Source: Haloferula sp. BvORR071 (lineage in GTDB: Bacteria > Verrucomicrobiota > Verrucomicrobiia > Verrucomicrobiales > Akkermansiaceae). Taken from it: DNA of 64,000 nucleotides. The notes beneath the pieces were generated by a model. The model saw nothing but the letters and a program-made list of their open reading frames with translations, made no database searches and had not been told where the DNA came from. Below, piece after piece: positions 7,701 to 17,596 of the stretch. The DNA is taken from contig NZ_BATP01000007.1 of NCBI RefSeq assembly GCF_000739615.1, forward strand, positions 62,001 to 126,000. Reading direction: 5' to 3'. Within the stretch, counting starts at the first letter, position 1; each line of letters opens with the position of its first letter. Both the position numbers and the translations under genes were made by a program.

Positions 7701-10528
7701 CGGCCGGCACCTCCTCCCCAAACCGCGCTGTCACCAAAGCTCACGCGCACATCTTCCGCCATGCGGCGGGAGCGCGAGACCCACCGGGCCAAGACACTTT
7801 CCAACAGGAAGAGAATGAATGCGGACACGGCGAGCAGCTTCCAGATCTCGCGGCCGAAGCCCTTGCCCTGCAGCACGCCGAGGATGTCCTCGACCGAGCG
7901 AGGTTGGAGCAGGTCGGCATGCTTGCGAACCAATGAGAGATCTTCTTCATTACGGGGCTCGAAGTGGCTCTCCGCGGGATCACGAACCACCGCCACCGGC
8001 AGCTTCGCGCCCTCCGGCAAGCTCATGTTCGCGCGCAAGTCCTCATCGGCCTCCACCTGATAGACGCCGGGCACCGAGGGTCCGCCGATCGCCAATTCGC
8101 GGCCGCGGCGGGCGGGGCGCAAACGAGCCTCGCGCGGGAGCCCCAGAGGATCCAGCACCCGCATCGCCTCGCCTGCCTCCTCGCGTTCGGGAATGAAGGC
8201 GTAGCCGGGAATGATCTGCTTGTCGCCGCCTGGGAGATTCCAGAAGAGCCGGGCCTTGGCCTCACCGCCATCCTCATGGTACTTCGCCACGAAGGGGACC
8301 GGCTTGTTCGCCTCCAGGTTCATGCGGCCCATCTCGTCGTTGCCATATTGGGCCTTCATGACCTTCCCATCCCCGATCTGGACCTCGATGACATCATCGA
8401 CATCCGCGGAAAAGACATACTCTCCGCTGAAGGGCGGCACCAATTGGCCACGCCATTCGATCGAGAAACGGTCCGCGGGGAGCCGCGGGGCGGGCTTGTC
8501 ATTGCCCCATTTGAAATCGATTCCGGCGTCCACCCGCACCATCGCCGACTTGCCGCGCCATTCCTGGTTCGGATAGTAGGTGCCGGTCAGGCCGCCGCTT
8601 TTCCCGAGCAAGGCCACCGAGGGACTCCATGCCGGATCGAGGTTCAGCTCGACGCCATTGCCTGCGGTCCAAGCGACCAGCTCGTGGAGAAGAGGTACGA
8701 AGGAGCGCAGCGCCGGCAGATTTCCGGAGCGGGCGTCGAAGGCACAGGTCGCCAGCAAAGTACGACCGCTGCCGTAGTTCTTCGCGGCGAGGAAGGTATC
8801 GCCATTCAGGTAGGCTGCGGCCTGCACGCCACCGGTCGGATCACCGGTCTTGCGCCACTGGCGGATCCGGGCGGAGGCGAGATCGGAATTTTTCTCGTCC
8901 TTGAAGAGGGCGACGCTCTCGTGAAGGAAGGTCGCCGGCGCCGGGGCAACACCATCAGACTCGACGGCCATCTCGCCCAGAGGCATCGGCAGCAGTGGAC
9001 CTTCCGAAGCCTTCCAGTTGTTGAAGAAAGCAGGTTCGGTCCGCGGCCCGGCGATGACCAGCAGGCCGGTCCCATCCGCCACCCGACCCGCGAGCTTGGC
9101 GGCGAGGCGCTCGGGCAGGCGCGGGACATCGGCCAGCACCACCACGGAGCGGCCTTCGAGATCCTTGTCCGTGAGTTCCGGAGCCGCGACGACTTCGGGG
9201 TCCATCAGGTAGGCATCCCCCACCTTCTTGCCGCGACGAAGATCGGGAGAGGGCGCGAGCGCGAGGGCCGAGTAACCGGCGGCACGCTCGAAGAAGGATC
9301 CCGCGGGGTTACCGTCGACGAGCAGGACCGGCAAAGTGCCACGCACGTCAATCACACGCTCCGCCTTGTCATCGGCGGCCAGGTCGTCGTTCGCATCCAT
9401 GCGCGCGGCGATCACCCGCGGCCCCGGTTTCGCAAAGCGGTGGTGGAATTCCACGGTCTCCTTCTGCCCTGCGACCAAGAGTCCCACCGGCTTCTCGCCC
9501 ACCTTGCTGCCGTCAATCTCAAGAATGACCGGCCCCGGAGTCACCGGTTGAGTGCCGGTATTCTCCACCGTCACCTTGAGTGTGACCTCGCGGTCAGTGC
9601 CGACGACCCGGCGGGAGGTATCGAGTGTTGCGAGCGAAACATTGCGCAGGCCCTCGGGCACGCCGAAATCACGGAGAATAAGCTTCGGCTTCGCTGGCAG
9701 CGACTTCCATGCCTGCTCCAAGCCGTCCCAAGCATTCGGATTATCAAAGCGCCAGCCGGCACGCTGGGCATCCGTGAAGACGATGATCTCTTTGGTGGCG
9801 TTCGTTCCTTCCGAAAGTCCGAGAGTCGCGACGCCCAAGGCTTCATGCGCGCGGAAGCTACCGCCAACCGGCTTCAATCCATCGAGCACACCCAAGACAT
9901 CGGCGCGATGAGTCAAGGGAGCCGCGGTCTTGGCCTCGGGCGCGGGGCCGCCGAGGATGACCAGGAAGGCGGTCCCACGCGGAGCCTCCTTCACGAGTTG
10001 CTTGGCCTCATCCACCGCGTGGGCGAAGACGGTGCGGCCATCCTTGGAAAGCTCCATCGAGGCTGAGGCATCGATCACCAGCGCGACGTCACGCCTGCCA
10101 CTGGCCTCGAAGCGCTTGAGGTTGAGCATACGCTCCATGAGCACCAGCCCGGCGCCGACAATGAGCAAGACCAATGCCGAGAGGCGTAGGATCCAGCGCG
10201 CCTTCCCCGCCAACACGAATGAGCCACCTAACAGCGCAATCCCGATCAGGCCCGCCGGCAGCACAAAGAGCCAAGGCACGGTGGAATCCGGCGGGATGAA
10301 GGGCCGCGCCAAGGCCAAGGCCAGCAAACCTAACAGCAGGCAGCGCGCTGCCATCAGCAGCAGGTCCTCCCACTCCATCTTACGGCGGCGCATCGCCACC
10401 GTATCGAAAAGGAAGCGCATCGCGCCCCAATCGATGGGCTTCGCGGCCTGACGCCGGACGAGATGGATGAGGATCGGAATCGCCACCCCGGCCAATCCCG
10501 CCAGCAACCATGGATTCAGGAAAAGCAT
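7697..10528 (-). CDS. BatA/VWA membrane protein with inserted PA14 domain
   Basis: 943 residues. The N-terminus (FLNPWLLAGLAGVAIPILIHL) is the classic BatA/DUF1550 membrane segment, followed by further hydrophobic helices up to about 130. A VWA domain begins at about 147 with MIDAS DASAS (153-157). Residues about 645-780 form a PA14 domain (GLTGTYYPNQEW ... FSADVDDVIEVQIG ... ARLFWNLPGG), a beta-barrel glycan-binding module. A last membrane helix lies near 905-925. The PA14 insertion suggests that the extracytoplasmic part binds carbohydrate; that is inference. It is separated from DUF58 by only 4 bases and overlaps the next gene. Confidence 0.85.
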   Translation of the reverse strand: MLFLNPWLLAGLAGVAIPILIHLVRRQAAKPIDWGAMRFLFDTVAMRRRKMEWEDLLLMAARCLLLGLLALALARPFIPPDSTVPWLFVLPAGLIGIALLGGSFVLAGKARWILRLSALVLLIVGAGLVLMERMLNLKRFEASGRRDVALVIDASASMELSKDGRTVFAHAVDEAKQLVKEAPRGTAFLVILGGPAPEAKTAAPLTHRADVLGVLDGLKPVGGSFRAHEALGVATLGLSEGTNATKEIIVFTDAQRAGWRFDNPNAWDGLEQAWKSLPAKPKLILRDFGVPEGLRNVSLATLDTSRRVVGTDREVTLKVTVENTGTQPVTPGPVILEIDGSKVGEKPVGLLVAGQKETVEFHHRFAKPGPRVIAARMDANDDLAADDKAERVIDVRGTLPVLLVDGNPAGSFFERAAGYSALALAPSPDLRRGKKVGDAYLMDPEVVAAPELTDKDLEGRSVVVLADVPRLPERLAAKLAGRVADGTGLLVIAGPRTEPAFFNNWKASEGPLLPMPLGEMAVESDGVAPAPATFLHESVALFKDEKNSDLASARIRQWRKTGDPTGGVQAAAYLNGDTFLAAKNYGSGRTLLATCAFDARSGNLPALRSFVPLLHELVAWTAGNGVELNLDPAWSPSVALLGKSGGLTGTYYPNQEWRGKSAMVRVDAGIDFKWGNDKPAPRLPADRFSIEWRGQLVPPFSGEYVFSADVDDVIEVQIGDGKVMKAQYGNDEMGRMNLEANKPVPFVAKYHEDGGEAKARLFWNLPGGDKQIIPGYAFIPEREEAGEAMRVLDPLGLPREARLRPARRGRELAIGGPSVPGVYQVEADEDLRANMSLPEGAKLPVAVVRDPAESHFEPRNEEDLSLVRKHADLLQPRSVEDILGVLQGKGFGREIWKLLAVSAFILFLLESVLARWVSRSRRMAEDVRVSFGDSAVWGGGAGR

Positions 10529-10532
10529 CGAT

Positions 10533-11465
10533 CTATTTCCGGCCTCCGAGGTAGCGCAGCAGGGTATCCCGCAGCGGGGTTTTCGTATTCACGGCCACGT
10601 AGTCGGCGCGCAGCTTGCCGCAAGCGGCATCGATCCGCTTCACAAAGTCGCGGACCTTTTCCAGATAGGCGGCGCGCACGGCCTGCGGGTCGATCCGCAG
10701 CATCTTCTCAATGCCCTCAAGGTCCTTGAAGCGCTGGAAGCTCTTGAAGGGAAAGGTCAGCTCCTCCTCCGCCATGAGATGGAAAATCACCAGCTCGTGC
10801 TGGCGGAAATCGAAGTGGTGGAAGGCCTCGATGATCTTCGCGGGATCATCGAAGAGGTCGCTGATAAGGATCACCAGGCCGCGCTTCGGGATGCGCTCAG
10901 CGACGCCATGCAGGACTCCGCCGACATCGGTATCGGCGCCGGCTTGGGTGATGTGGAGTTCTTCGAGGATACGCCGGACTTGGCTGGGACGACTGCCCGC
11001 CCGGATGAAGCTGCGCAGCTCCTTGTCGAAAGTGACGAGGCCGGCGGCATCGCCCTGCTTGACGAATAGGTAGGCGAGCGCGGCGGCGAGGTGCTTGGCG
11101 TATTCCAGCTTCGAGAGTCCGGTCTCCCCCACTTTCGCGGCCGAGTCGCCGGTGTAGTTCATCGAGCCGGAGACATCGATGGCCAAGGTCGCTCGGAGAT
11201 TGGTTTCCTCGATATACTGGCGGATCACGTTGCGGTCGCTCTTTGCGATCACGCGCCAGTCGAGGTCCTTCGGGTCATCGCCCGGGACATATTCGCGGTG
11301 CTCGGCGAACTCCACCGAGAAGCCCTTGTCCGGCGAGCTGTGGCGGCCGGTCAAGGTGCCCTGCATGCGGCGGCGCGCATACCATTCGAGCCGCTTCATC
11401 ACGCCCATGGTCTCCGCTGGGAGCAGGCGCATGCAGGCGGGAAGTTTGAGGGAGTCCTCGGACAT
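10533..11465 (-). CDS. DUF58 domain protein
   Basis: 310 residues. The DUF58 signature is clear: RRMQGTLTGRHSSPDKG (about 32-48), then REYVPGDDPKDLDWRVIAKSD (about 57-77). A VWA-like half follows, with DVSGSM (97-102) and LISDLFDD later. It is a cytoplasmic protein without membrane segments. DUF58 proteins occur nearly always directly after moxR, as here, and are thought to be the adaptor between the AAA+ ATPase and the membrane VWA proteins. Second gene of the operon. Confidence 0.92.
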   Translation of the reverse strand: MSEDSLKLPACMRLLPAETMGVMKRLEWYARRRMQGTLTGRHSSPDKGFSVEFAEHREYVPGDDPKDLDWRVIAKSDRNVIRQYIEETNLRATLAIDVSGSMNYTGDSAAKVGETGLSKLEYAKHLAAALAYLFVKQGDAAGLVTFDKELRSFIRAGSRPSQVRRILEELHITQAGADTDVGGVLHGVAERIPKRGLVILISDLFDDPAKIIEAFHHFDFRQHELVIFHLMAEEELTFPFKSFQRFKDLEGIEKMLRIDPQAVRAAYLEKVRDFVKRIDAACGKLRADYVAVNTKTPLRDTLLRYLGGRK

Positions 11466-11474
11466 CAGGCGAAA

Positions 11475-11519
11475 TAGAACAGATAAGACAGATCGGACAG
11501 ATTCGACGGATCGAACCTA
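11475..11519. repeat. 9-bp tandem repeat, about 5 copies
   Basis: Between moxR and the DUF58 gene lie five consecutive nonamers beginning at T11475, T11484, T11493, T11502 and T11511, with consensus T(A/C)(A/G)GACAGA; the last two are degenerate. The array occupies most of the 63-base gap. Confidence 0.8.
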
Positions 11520-11528
11520 TGGCGTTTG

Positions 11529-12536
<1,008 letters not shown>

Positions 12537-12737
12537 GGTCCCGGCTCTACGCGAGGCATGTACGGCAAATTGCAGTTTGTTGAAACCGGTTTTGGTTTTT
12601 TCTCAGGGCTTTTTTGCGGGCGGCTCTTGTGGGCAGGGAAAAGGCCCTCAAGAGCGGCCTCTAACACCCTCCCGCGACTCCCGAATCCCCTTCCCTAGCG
12701 CTAGCCAAGCGCGGGCTGAGGCCCTAGCGTCCGCCGC

Positions 12738-13535
12738 GTGGGATTTTTCCGCTTCATCGGCAGCCTGGTCACCTCCTTTCTCGAGTATCTCGGGGAGGTC
12801 TCGCTGCTGATACGCGACATCGCGGTCTCGCTGGTGAAGGGGAAAATCCGCTGGTGGCTCGTGATGCAGCAGATCGTGGAGATCGGCTACCGATCCCAAC
12901 CGGTGGTCATGATCACGGGCGCTTTCACCGGCGCGGTGCTGGCGGCCCAGTCGCTGTTTCAATTCAGCATGCTGGGCATGGAGACCGGAGCTGGGGCGCT
13001 GGTGAGCGTGGCGATGCTGCGTGAGCTGGGGCCGACGATCACCGCCCTGATGCTGGCCGGACGGGTCGGCGCAGCGATGGCCGCCGAGATCGGCACCATG
13101 CGGGTGACCGAGCAGGTCGATGCCCTGCGCTCGATGGGCGTGCATCCGGTCGATTATCTGGTGAGCCCGCGGTTGCTGGCGATGCTGTTTGCGGTGCCGC
13201 TGCTGATCGGCGAATCCGCGGCGCTGGGCATTGGCGCCTCGGTGATAGTCGGCACTGGTCCCTTCAACGTGAACGCAGCCTACTGGATGGACCAGATGGG
13301 CAAGTACACCGATCTCACCGACGTGCTGATCTCGCTAATCAAGGGCGTGGTCTTCGGGGTGCTGATCGTATGCATCTCCTGCCACCAGGGGATGAGCGCG
13401 AAGGATGGCGCGGTGGGCGTGGGCCGCAGCACGACGCGGGCGATGGTTTACTCCGCGCTGGCGATCCTGATCTTCAATTTCTTCCTGACCCTGGTGCTGA
13501 ACGTGATCTTCCCGGCGGGACTGAGCCGGCACTAG
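12738..13535 (+). CDS. mlaE: MlaE-family ABC transporter permease
   Basis: 265 residues starting with GTG. The protein shows the MlaE/YrbE permease signature: about five hydrophobic segments, the RELGPTITALMLAGRVGAAMAAEIGTM block (about 95-117) and EQVDALRSMGVHPVDYLVSPR. It moves phospholipids between the membranes together with an ATPase (MlaF) and an MCE-domain protein (MlaD). Neither partner follows here; the next gene is a small putative lipoprotein. The MlaF/MlaD partners must be encoded elsewhere, or the protein works alone. Confidence 0.92.
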   Translation: MGFFRFIGSLVTSFLEYLGEVSLLIRDIAVSLVKGKIRWWLVMQQIVEIGYRSQPVVMITGAFTGAVLAAQSLFQFSMLGMETGAGALVSVAMLRELGPTITALMLAGRVGAAMAAEIGTMRVTEQVDALRSMGVHPVDYLVSPRLLAMLFAVPLLIGESAALGIGASVIVGTGPFNVNAAYWMDQMGKYTDLTDVLISLIKGVVFGVLIVCISCHQGMSAKDGAVGVGRSTTRAMVYSALAILIFNFFLTLVLNVIFPAGLSRH

Positions 13536-13638
13536 GGCGGCATGCCAAGGCATCATCGATTTGGTCGATGATGGAATTGAGGATCGGGATGAGGGCGCGA
13601 GCGGAAGGCGTGCGATAAGCGGGCCAAACCGGAAGTCC

Positions 13639-13953
13639 GTGAAATCGAAACATTACCTTTTGCAGCAGTTCGCGCGAATCCCCGCTTTTCTGGCGGCGCT
13701 TGCCTCCTTCACTTCCTGCACCGCGGCGATTTTCTCCCTGCCTGAGCCGAAGACCAAGGCGGAGAAGATCCGCAATGATCTGTCGCCCTTGGCTATTCCC
13801 GTCGCGGTCGCCGCCGACGTGGCGGTGATCGTGCCGCTGATGGTGGTTACGGGAGTGGCGAAGACGGCCGTTTGCGGGACGCGCGAATCACCGGACAGCA
13901 AGAAAAATCAGGCCGACAAACGGACCGAAGAAGGATCCGGGTCGATGAAGTGA
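13639..13953 (+). CDS. Small putative lipoprotein, unknown
   Basis: About 104 residues from a GTG start at 13639; the open frame extends back to 13561. The N-terminus has Lys residues, a hydrophobic run (FARIPAFLAALAS) and FTSC, a plausible though imperfect lipobox. A second hydrophobic stretch (VAVAADVAVIVPLMVVTGVAKTAV) lies in the middle, and the tail is charged. It lies about 100 bases after mlaE and its 3' end overlaps the convergent HNH gene by 46 bases. The domain resembles short YceK-like lipoproteins in its layout (proline/valine-rich segment before a small-residue helix), but I cannot assign a family. Confidence 0.5.
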   Translation: MKSKHYLLQQFARIPAFLAALASFTSCTAAIFSLPEPKTKAEKIRNDLSPLAIPVAVAADVAVIVPLMVVTGVAKTAVCGTRESPDSKKNQADKRTEEGSGSMK

Positions 13954-14534
13954 GTCCAGCTCTCGTCGGAGTGCGAGTTCTCACGCAGGCCAAACATCGG
14001 CCGCCAACGCGGGGCGGCAGGCTTGCGCAGCGGGTGCATGTTCGCCTCATGCGGGAGCTTGTTCGCCTTGCGGGTATTGCAGCGGATGCAGGAGGTCACG
14101 ATATTCTCCCAAGTGGTCCGGCCGCCTTTGTCGCGGGGCATCACGTGGTCGAGGTTCAGCTCGGCCTCGGCGAAAATCTTGGCGCAGTACTGGCAGGTGT
14201 GTTTGTCGCGCAGGAAGACATTCCGGCGGGTGAAGCGCACCTCCATACGAGGCAGCTTCTCGTAGATCGCCAGCACGATGATCTTCGGCACCTGCAGCGC
14301 GAGGCGCACGGTATGGATCATTTCCTCGACGATATCACGCGACGAGTGCTCTACCCACGAGCCCAAGTCGTGAGTCCGGAATCTGTCCTCGCCTTCGGTC
14401 TGCACCACCTGCGCATGGCCCAAGAACAAGAGCTTGAGCGCACGTCTGACGGTGCAGGTTTGCACCGGCTGCCAAAACCGGTTGAGAACGAGGACGGGAT
14501 GGTCAAGATGCCCTACCATGCCTTTTCCCAGCAA
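13908..14534 (-). CDS. HNH endonuclease family protein
   Basis: 208 residues. The C-terminal half is a zinc-type HNH domain: CQYC (114-117), LNLDH (126-130), N144 and CIRC (149-152). The N-terminal half (VLNRFWQPVQTCTVRRALKLLFLGHAQVV) is the region typical of the widespread single-copy bacterial HNH family that is not linked to mobile elements. An alternative start is the Met at residue 6. The 3' end overlaps the small lipoprotein gene by 46 bases. Substrate and role are unknown. Confidence 0.9.
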   Translation of the reverse strand: MLGKGMVGHLDHPVLVLNRFWQPVQTCTVRRALKLLFLGHAQVVQTEGEDRFRTHDLGSWVEHSSRDIVEEMIHTVRLALQVPKIIVLAIYEKLPRMEVRFTRRNVFLRDKHTCQYCAKIFAEAELNLDHVMPRDKGGRTTWENIVTSCIRCNTRKANKLPHEANMHPLRKPAAPRWRPMFGLRENSHSDESWTHFIDPDPSSVRLSA

Positions 14535-14852
14535 TTGCCGCGGAAGCTAGCAGGAAAGCGGAGTGCCGCAAGGAAAAGGTAGGCGGGAAAAGAAGTTACG
14601 GAGATTTTTGAAATCCACTGGATAAGACCTCAAGGAACCACAAAGGCTCCGCCGGATTTTCGCAAATCATCACGGCCTGAATTCGGAGAAATTAAAATAG
14701 TCCCGAGGGTCGCTTCCCACAAATGAGTAGGCTGCCGGGCGACGACTTTTCGGAAACACTGGGGTTGGTGAAAGGCGGGAGAGCCTTGCAATCGTCTCCA
14801 AAATCCAAGCTTGCACTCCCGCCGCTACACGCAAAAGTTGTCTGACAAATCC
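14535..14852. other. Intergenic region without a recognisable gene
   Basis: 318 bases between the divergent HNH and DUF1080 genes. It is more AT-rich than the flanking genes and must contain both promoters. I see no convincing coding frame, hairpin terminator or RNA gene; the open frames crossing it are extensions of antisense frames. Confidence 0.6.
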
Positions 14853-15533
14853 ATGAACATCCGCATCCTGTTTGCCTCCCTGCTCCTCGCCTCCCCGCTC
14901 GCCCGCGCCGAGGAAGGATTCACCGATCTCTTCAACGGCAAGGACCTGACCGGCTGGACCCGCGTCAACGGACTTGGCGAATACAAAGTCGAGGGCAAGG
15001 ACATCGTCGGCTTCGGCGAAAACGTGAAGTCGAACACCTTCCTGCGCACTGACAAGACCTACAAGGACTTCGATTTCCGCTTCGAGATGAAGTTTGACGA
15101 TCTCAGCGGGAATTCCGGAATGATGTTCCGAGGCCTGCAGAAGGAAGGCAAGGATGGCCGGGTCAATGGCTACCAATGCGAGCATGACAACGGCAAGAGC
15201 CGCGCCTGGACCGCCGGCCTCTACGACGAAGCCCGCCGCGGCTGGCTCCAGCCCCTGAAGCATGGCGATGCCAAGCAAGATACCGAAGCGGACAAGAAGG
15301 CACAGGCCGACTTCACCAAGCAAGGCGGGGAGATCATCAAGTGGGAGGACTGGAACGACATCCGCATCCTCTGCAAGGGCAAGCACATCCAAATCTGGCT
15401 CAACGGCAAGGAGCGCGTGGACTACACCGACGAAGCCAAGGAGTTCACCCCAGAGGGCTTCTTCGCCCTGCAGGTGCACGCCGGCAAGTCCTGCAAGGTC
15501 CGCTGGCGGAACATCCGCATCAAGGAACTCTGA
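14853..15533 (+). CDS. Secreted DUF1080 (3-keto-disaccharide hydrolase-like) protein
   Basis: 226 residues with a signal peptide (about 1-18, ending LARA). The DUF1080 / concanavalin-like signature is clear: GFTDLFNGKDLTGWTRVNG just after cleavage, SGMMFRG in the middle, a WEDWNDIRILCKGKHIQIWLNG block, and the C-terminal FALQVHAGKSCKVRWRNIRIKEL. The single domain is a little under the usual family length with no obvious gap. The ATG at 14853 is chosen because the signal peptide starts there. It precedes the divergent regulator-phosphatase gene, with which it overlaps by 14 bases tail to tail, suggesting a role in sugar use. Confidence 0.92.
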   Translation: MNIRILFASLLLASPLARAEEGFTDLFNGKDLTGWTRVNGLGEYKVEGKDIVGFGENVKSNTFLRTDKTYKDFDFRFEMKFDDLSGNSGMMFRGLQKEGKDGRVNGYQCEHDNGKSRAWTAGLYDEARRGWLQPLKHGDAKQDTEADKKAQADFTKQGGEIIKWEDWNDIRILCKGKHIQIWLNGKERVDYTDEAKEFTPEGFFALQVHAGKSCKVRWRNIRIKEL

Positions 15534-17418
15534 TTTCCGCCTCTTCGCCCAATAGCGACTTCCATTCACCCTCGCCGATCTCGGCGAGGGTTTTTGTTTT
15601 GCGGACCTTGTCGGCCGGAGCATCGGGCAGATCCGTGGCCCAGACCACTTGCATGCCCGCGGCCAAGGCAGCCGCCACGCCGCGGCGGCTATCTTCGATT
15701 GCCACGCAGTCAGTCGCCTCCACCCCCAAGCGACGACAGGCGAGGAGATAGACATCCGGGGCCGGCTTGCCCTCCGCCACTTCATCCCCTGCCGCGCGCA
15801 CCAGGAAGTAGCCAGCCAGCCCGGCGGCTTCCAGGCAGAGCGCGATGTCTTCCATGTCGCTGGAGCTCGCCAAGGCCAGCGGCACCCCCCATTCGCACAG
15901 GCGCTCCAGCAATTCCTTCACTCCCGGCAAGGACTTCAGGCGCTTGCCCGCGATGATCGACTTCCACGCAGCACGCCAATCCTTGCTGAAGCGCGCGGCG
16001 TCGAATCCGGGCGGTGCTTTGGCGGTGAGGTAGCTTTCGATAGTGGCGTTCGTGGCGCCCATGAGCTCACGGAAGTATTCCTCCTTTTCCAGCTTCCCGC
16101 CCTGAAGGGCGTAGGCCTTGCGGAAGGCATCGCAGTAGAGCGGCTCGGTGTCGAAAAGCGTGCCGTCCATATCGAAGACGACGGCACGCCGATTCCCACG
16201 AGAGACCGCCGGAGCATGCTTCTTGCGGAAATCGCTCGGCCGTTCGCCGGTCTCCGCCAGAAAGAAACGGCTCAACTCATGGGCGGAAGCGAACTGCATC
16301 CGCCGCGCGATCTCCGCGAGGCTCTGTGCGGGATCGGCAAGGAGTTGCTGCAGGTGGCGCAGCCGCACGCGCTGGATCTCCTGCTTCGGCCCGTGGCCAA
16401 GCAGCGCGGCGAAGCGGGCCTTGATGGTGGTCATCGAAAGCGGCGTGAGATCTTCCAGCTCGGAAACCAGTAGGGCTTCGCGCGGCGCACGCAAACGGAT
16501 GAGGCGGACCAGTTCGCGAATCTGCGGATCGGCGATGGCAAGGGTGTCGCTCGATTCCCGCACCACCAGATTCTGCACCGCGATTTCAGTGCGGCCCGGT
16601 GGCAGGGCCTCGCCGTTCATCTGCCTCCACAGCAGTGCCGCTGCTTCCCGGCCAATCTCGCGCCCGGGATAAGCGATGCTGCTGAGGGCTGGAAAGGTGG
16701 AGAAGCAGTACTCCGAATCGTCGCCAAAACCGATGACCGCCAGCTCGCCCGGCACCTGGATGCCGAGACGGTCCGCCGCGCGCAACGCGACCGCTCCGAG
16801 CGAATCGTCCACCACGAAGAGCCCACAGGGCTTCGGCAACAGATCCAGGAAGGCCATCACCTCGGTCTCCACCTCCCGCCAGGACTGCGCCTTCCAAAGA
16901 GGACGTCCCTTCAAGTAGTGCACCGCTGGCTCCAGCGCGTATTCCGCCAGCTTGGAGCGGAAGGCCGCGAGCCGTTCGCGGGCATAGCGACGCAAGCCGG
17001 GCGCAAACTGCGCCTCGCGATAGAAAGTCTCACCCCGCGCCAGGAATGCATAGTTAGGAACCGAGCACTCAATCAGATGCTCCGCCGCCATGGCTCCGAT
17101 CCGGGCATTGTCCGGCACCACCCGCGGGAAGCCCAAGTCCGGACCTTCGGTGCTCAAGAGAACCACCGCTTGCCCACGCCGCTTGAATTCGGCGAGTTCT
17201 TCTTCGGAAGCTCGGAATAGAATCAGTCCATCGCCATGCCAGTCCTTATCGATCAGGACTGACTCCATTTCACCATACGAACGGTTCTCAGTGACCAAAC
17301 GCCACGCCTGATGGGCGCGCATGAAATCCACCACACCCTCCATGACCTGCGGGCCATAGGAGGACCAGACCGGGTGGCGGATCGCGACGCTGCGGCGGAT
17401 GCTTGGTGTGTCCGGCAT
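15520..17418 (-). CDS. XylR-type AraC transcriptional regulator fused to HAD phosphatase
   Basis: 632 residues. Residues about 1-285 resemble the periplasmic-binding-protein-like sensor of XylR (HGDGLILFRASEE; RVVPDNARIGAMAAEHLIE; AVIGFGDDSEYC). Residues about 300-400 are an AraC-type double helix-turn-helix (MTTIKARFAALLGHGPKQE; SLAEIARRMQFASAHELSRFF). Residues about 409-632 are a HAD-IA phosphatase of the beta-phosphoglucomutase type: DMDGTLFDTEPL, LASSSD, GKPAPDVYLLA and EDSRRGVAAALAAGM. All HAD motifs are intact. Regulator and enzyme sit in a single uninterrupted frame. Earlier in-frame Met codons at 17442 and 17457 are possible starts. The divergent LamG gene and the convergent DUF1080 gene are likely targets. 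Confidence 0.88.
   Translation of the reverse strand: MPDTPSIRRSVAIRHPVWSSYGPQVMEGVVDFMRAHQAWRLVTENRSYGEMESVLIDKDWHGDGLILFRASEEELAEFKRRGQAVVLLSTEGPDLGFPRVVPDNARIGAMAAEHLIECSVPNYAFLARGETFYREAQFAPGLRRYARERLAAFRSKLAEYALEPAVHYLKGRPLWKAQSWREVETEVMAFLDLLPKPCGLFVVDDSLGAVALRAADRLGIQVPGELAVIGFGDDSEYCFSTFPALSSIAYPGREIGREAAALLWRQMNGEALPPGRTEIAVQNLVVRESSDTLAIADPQIRELVRLIRLRAPREALLVSELEDLTPLSMTTIKARFAALLGHGPKQEIQRVRLRHLQQLLADPAQSLAEIARRMQFASAHELSRFFLAETGERPSDFRKKHAPAVSRGNRRAVVFDMDGTLFDTEPLYCDAFRKAYALQGGKLEKEEYFRELMGATNATIESYLTAKAPPGFDAARFSKDWRAAWKSIIAGKRLKSLPGVKELLERLCEWGVPLALASSSDMEDIALCLEAAGLAGYFLVRAAGDEVAEGKPAPDVYLLACRRLGVEATDCVAIEDSRRGVAAALAAGMQVVWATDLPDAPADKVRKTKTLAEIGEGEWKSLLGEEAEIRVP
15571..15600 (+). 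terminator. Rho-independent terminator of the DUF1080 gene
   Basis: Perfect 8-bp stem CTCGCCGA / TCGGCGAG with a 2-base loop (extended loop in practice), followed by GG and TTTTTGTTTT. It lies 38 bases after the DUF1080 stop and wholly inside the antisense HAD coding region, where it encodes the TKTLAEIGEGE segment. Confidence 0.85.
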
Positions 17419-17596
17419 TCCGTGCCGATGGAAACGAAACATTCGCCCGGCTGGCAAGCGGGACCGCCGACTAACACAAAGTGACGATATTTTCTCCCAC
17501 TCTGATGAGTAGTCGGCTAAACGCGCCCATAGGCTGCATCGTAATGATTGCAGGCTCCCCCCAGCCCGTTACCCGACCCGACCCAGTGATTACACT

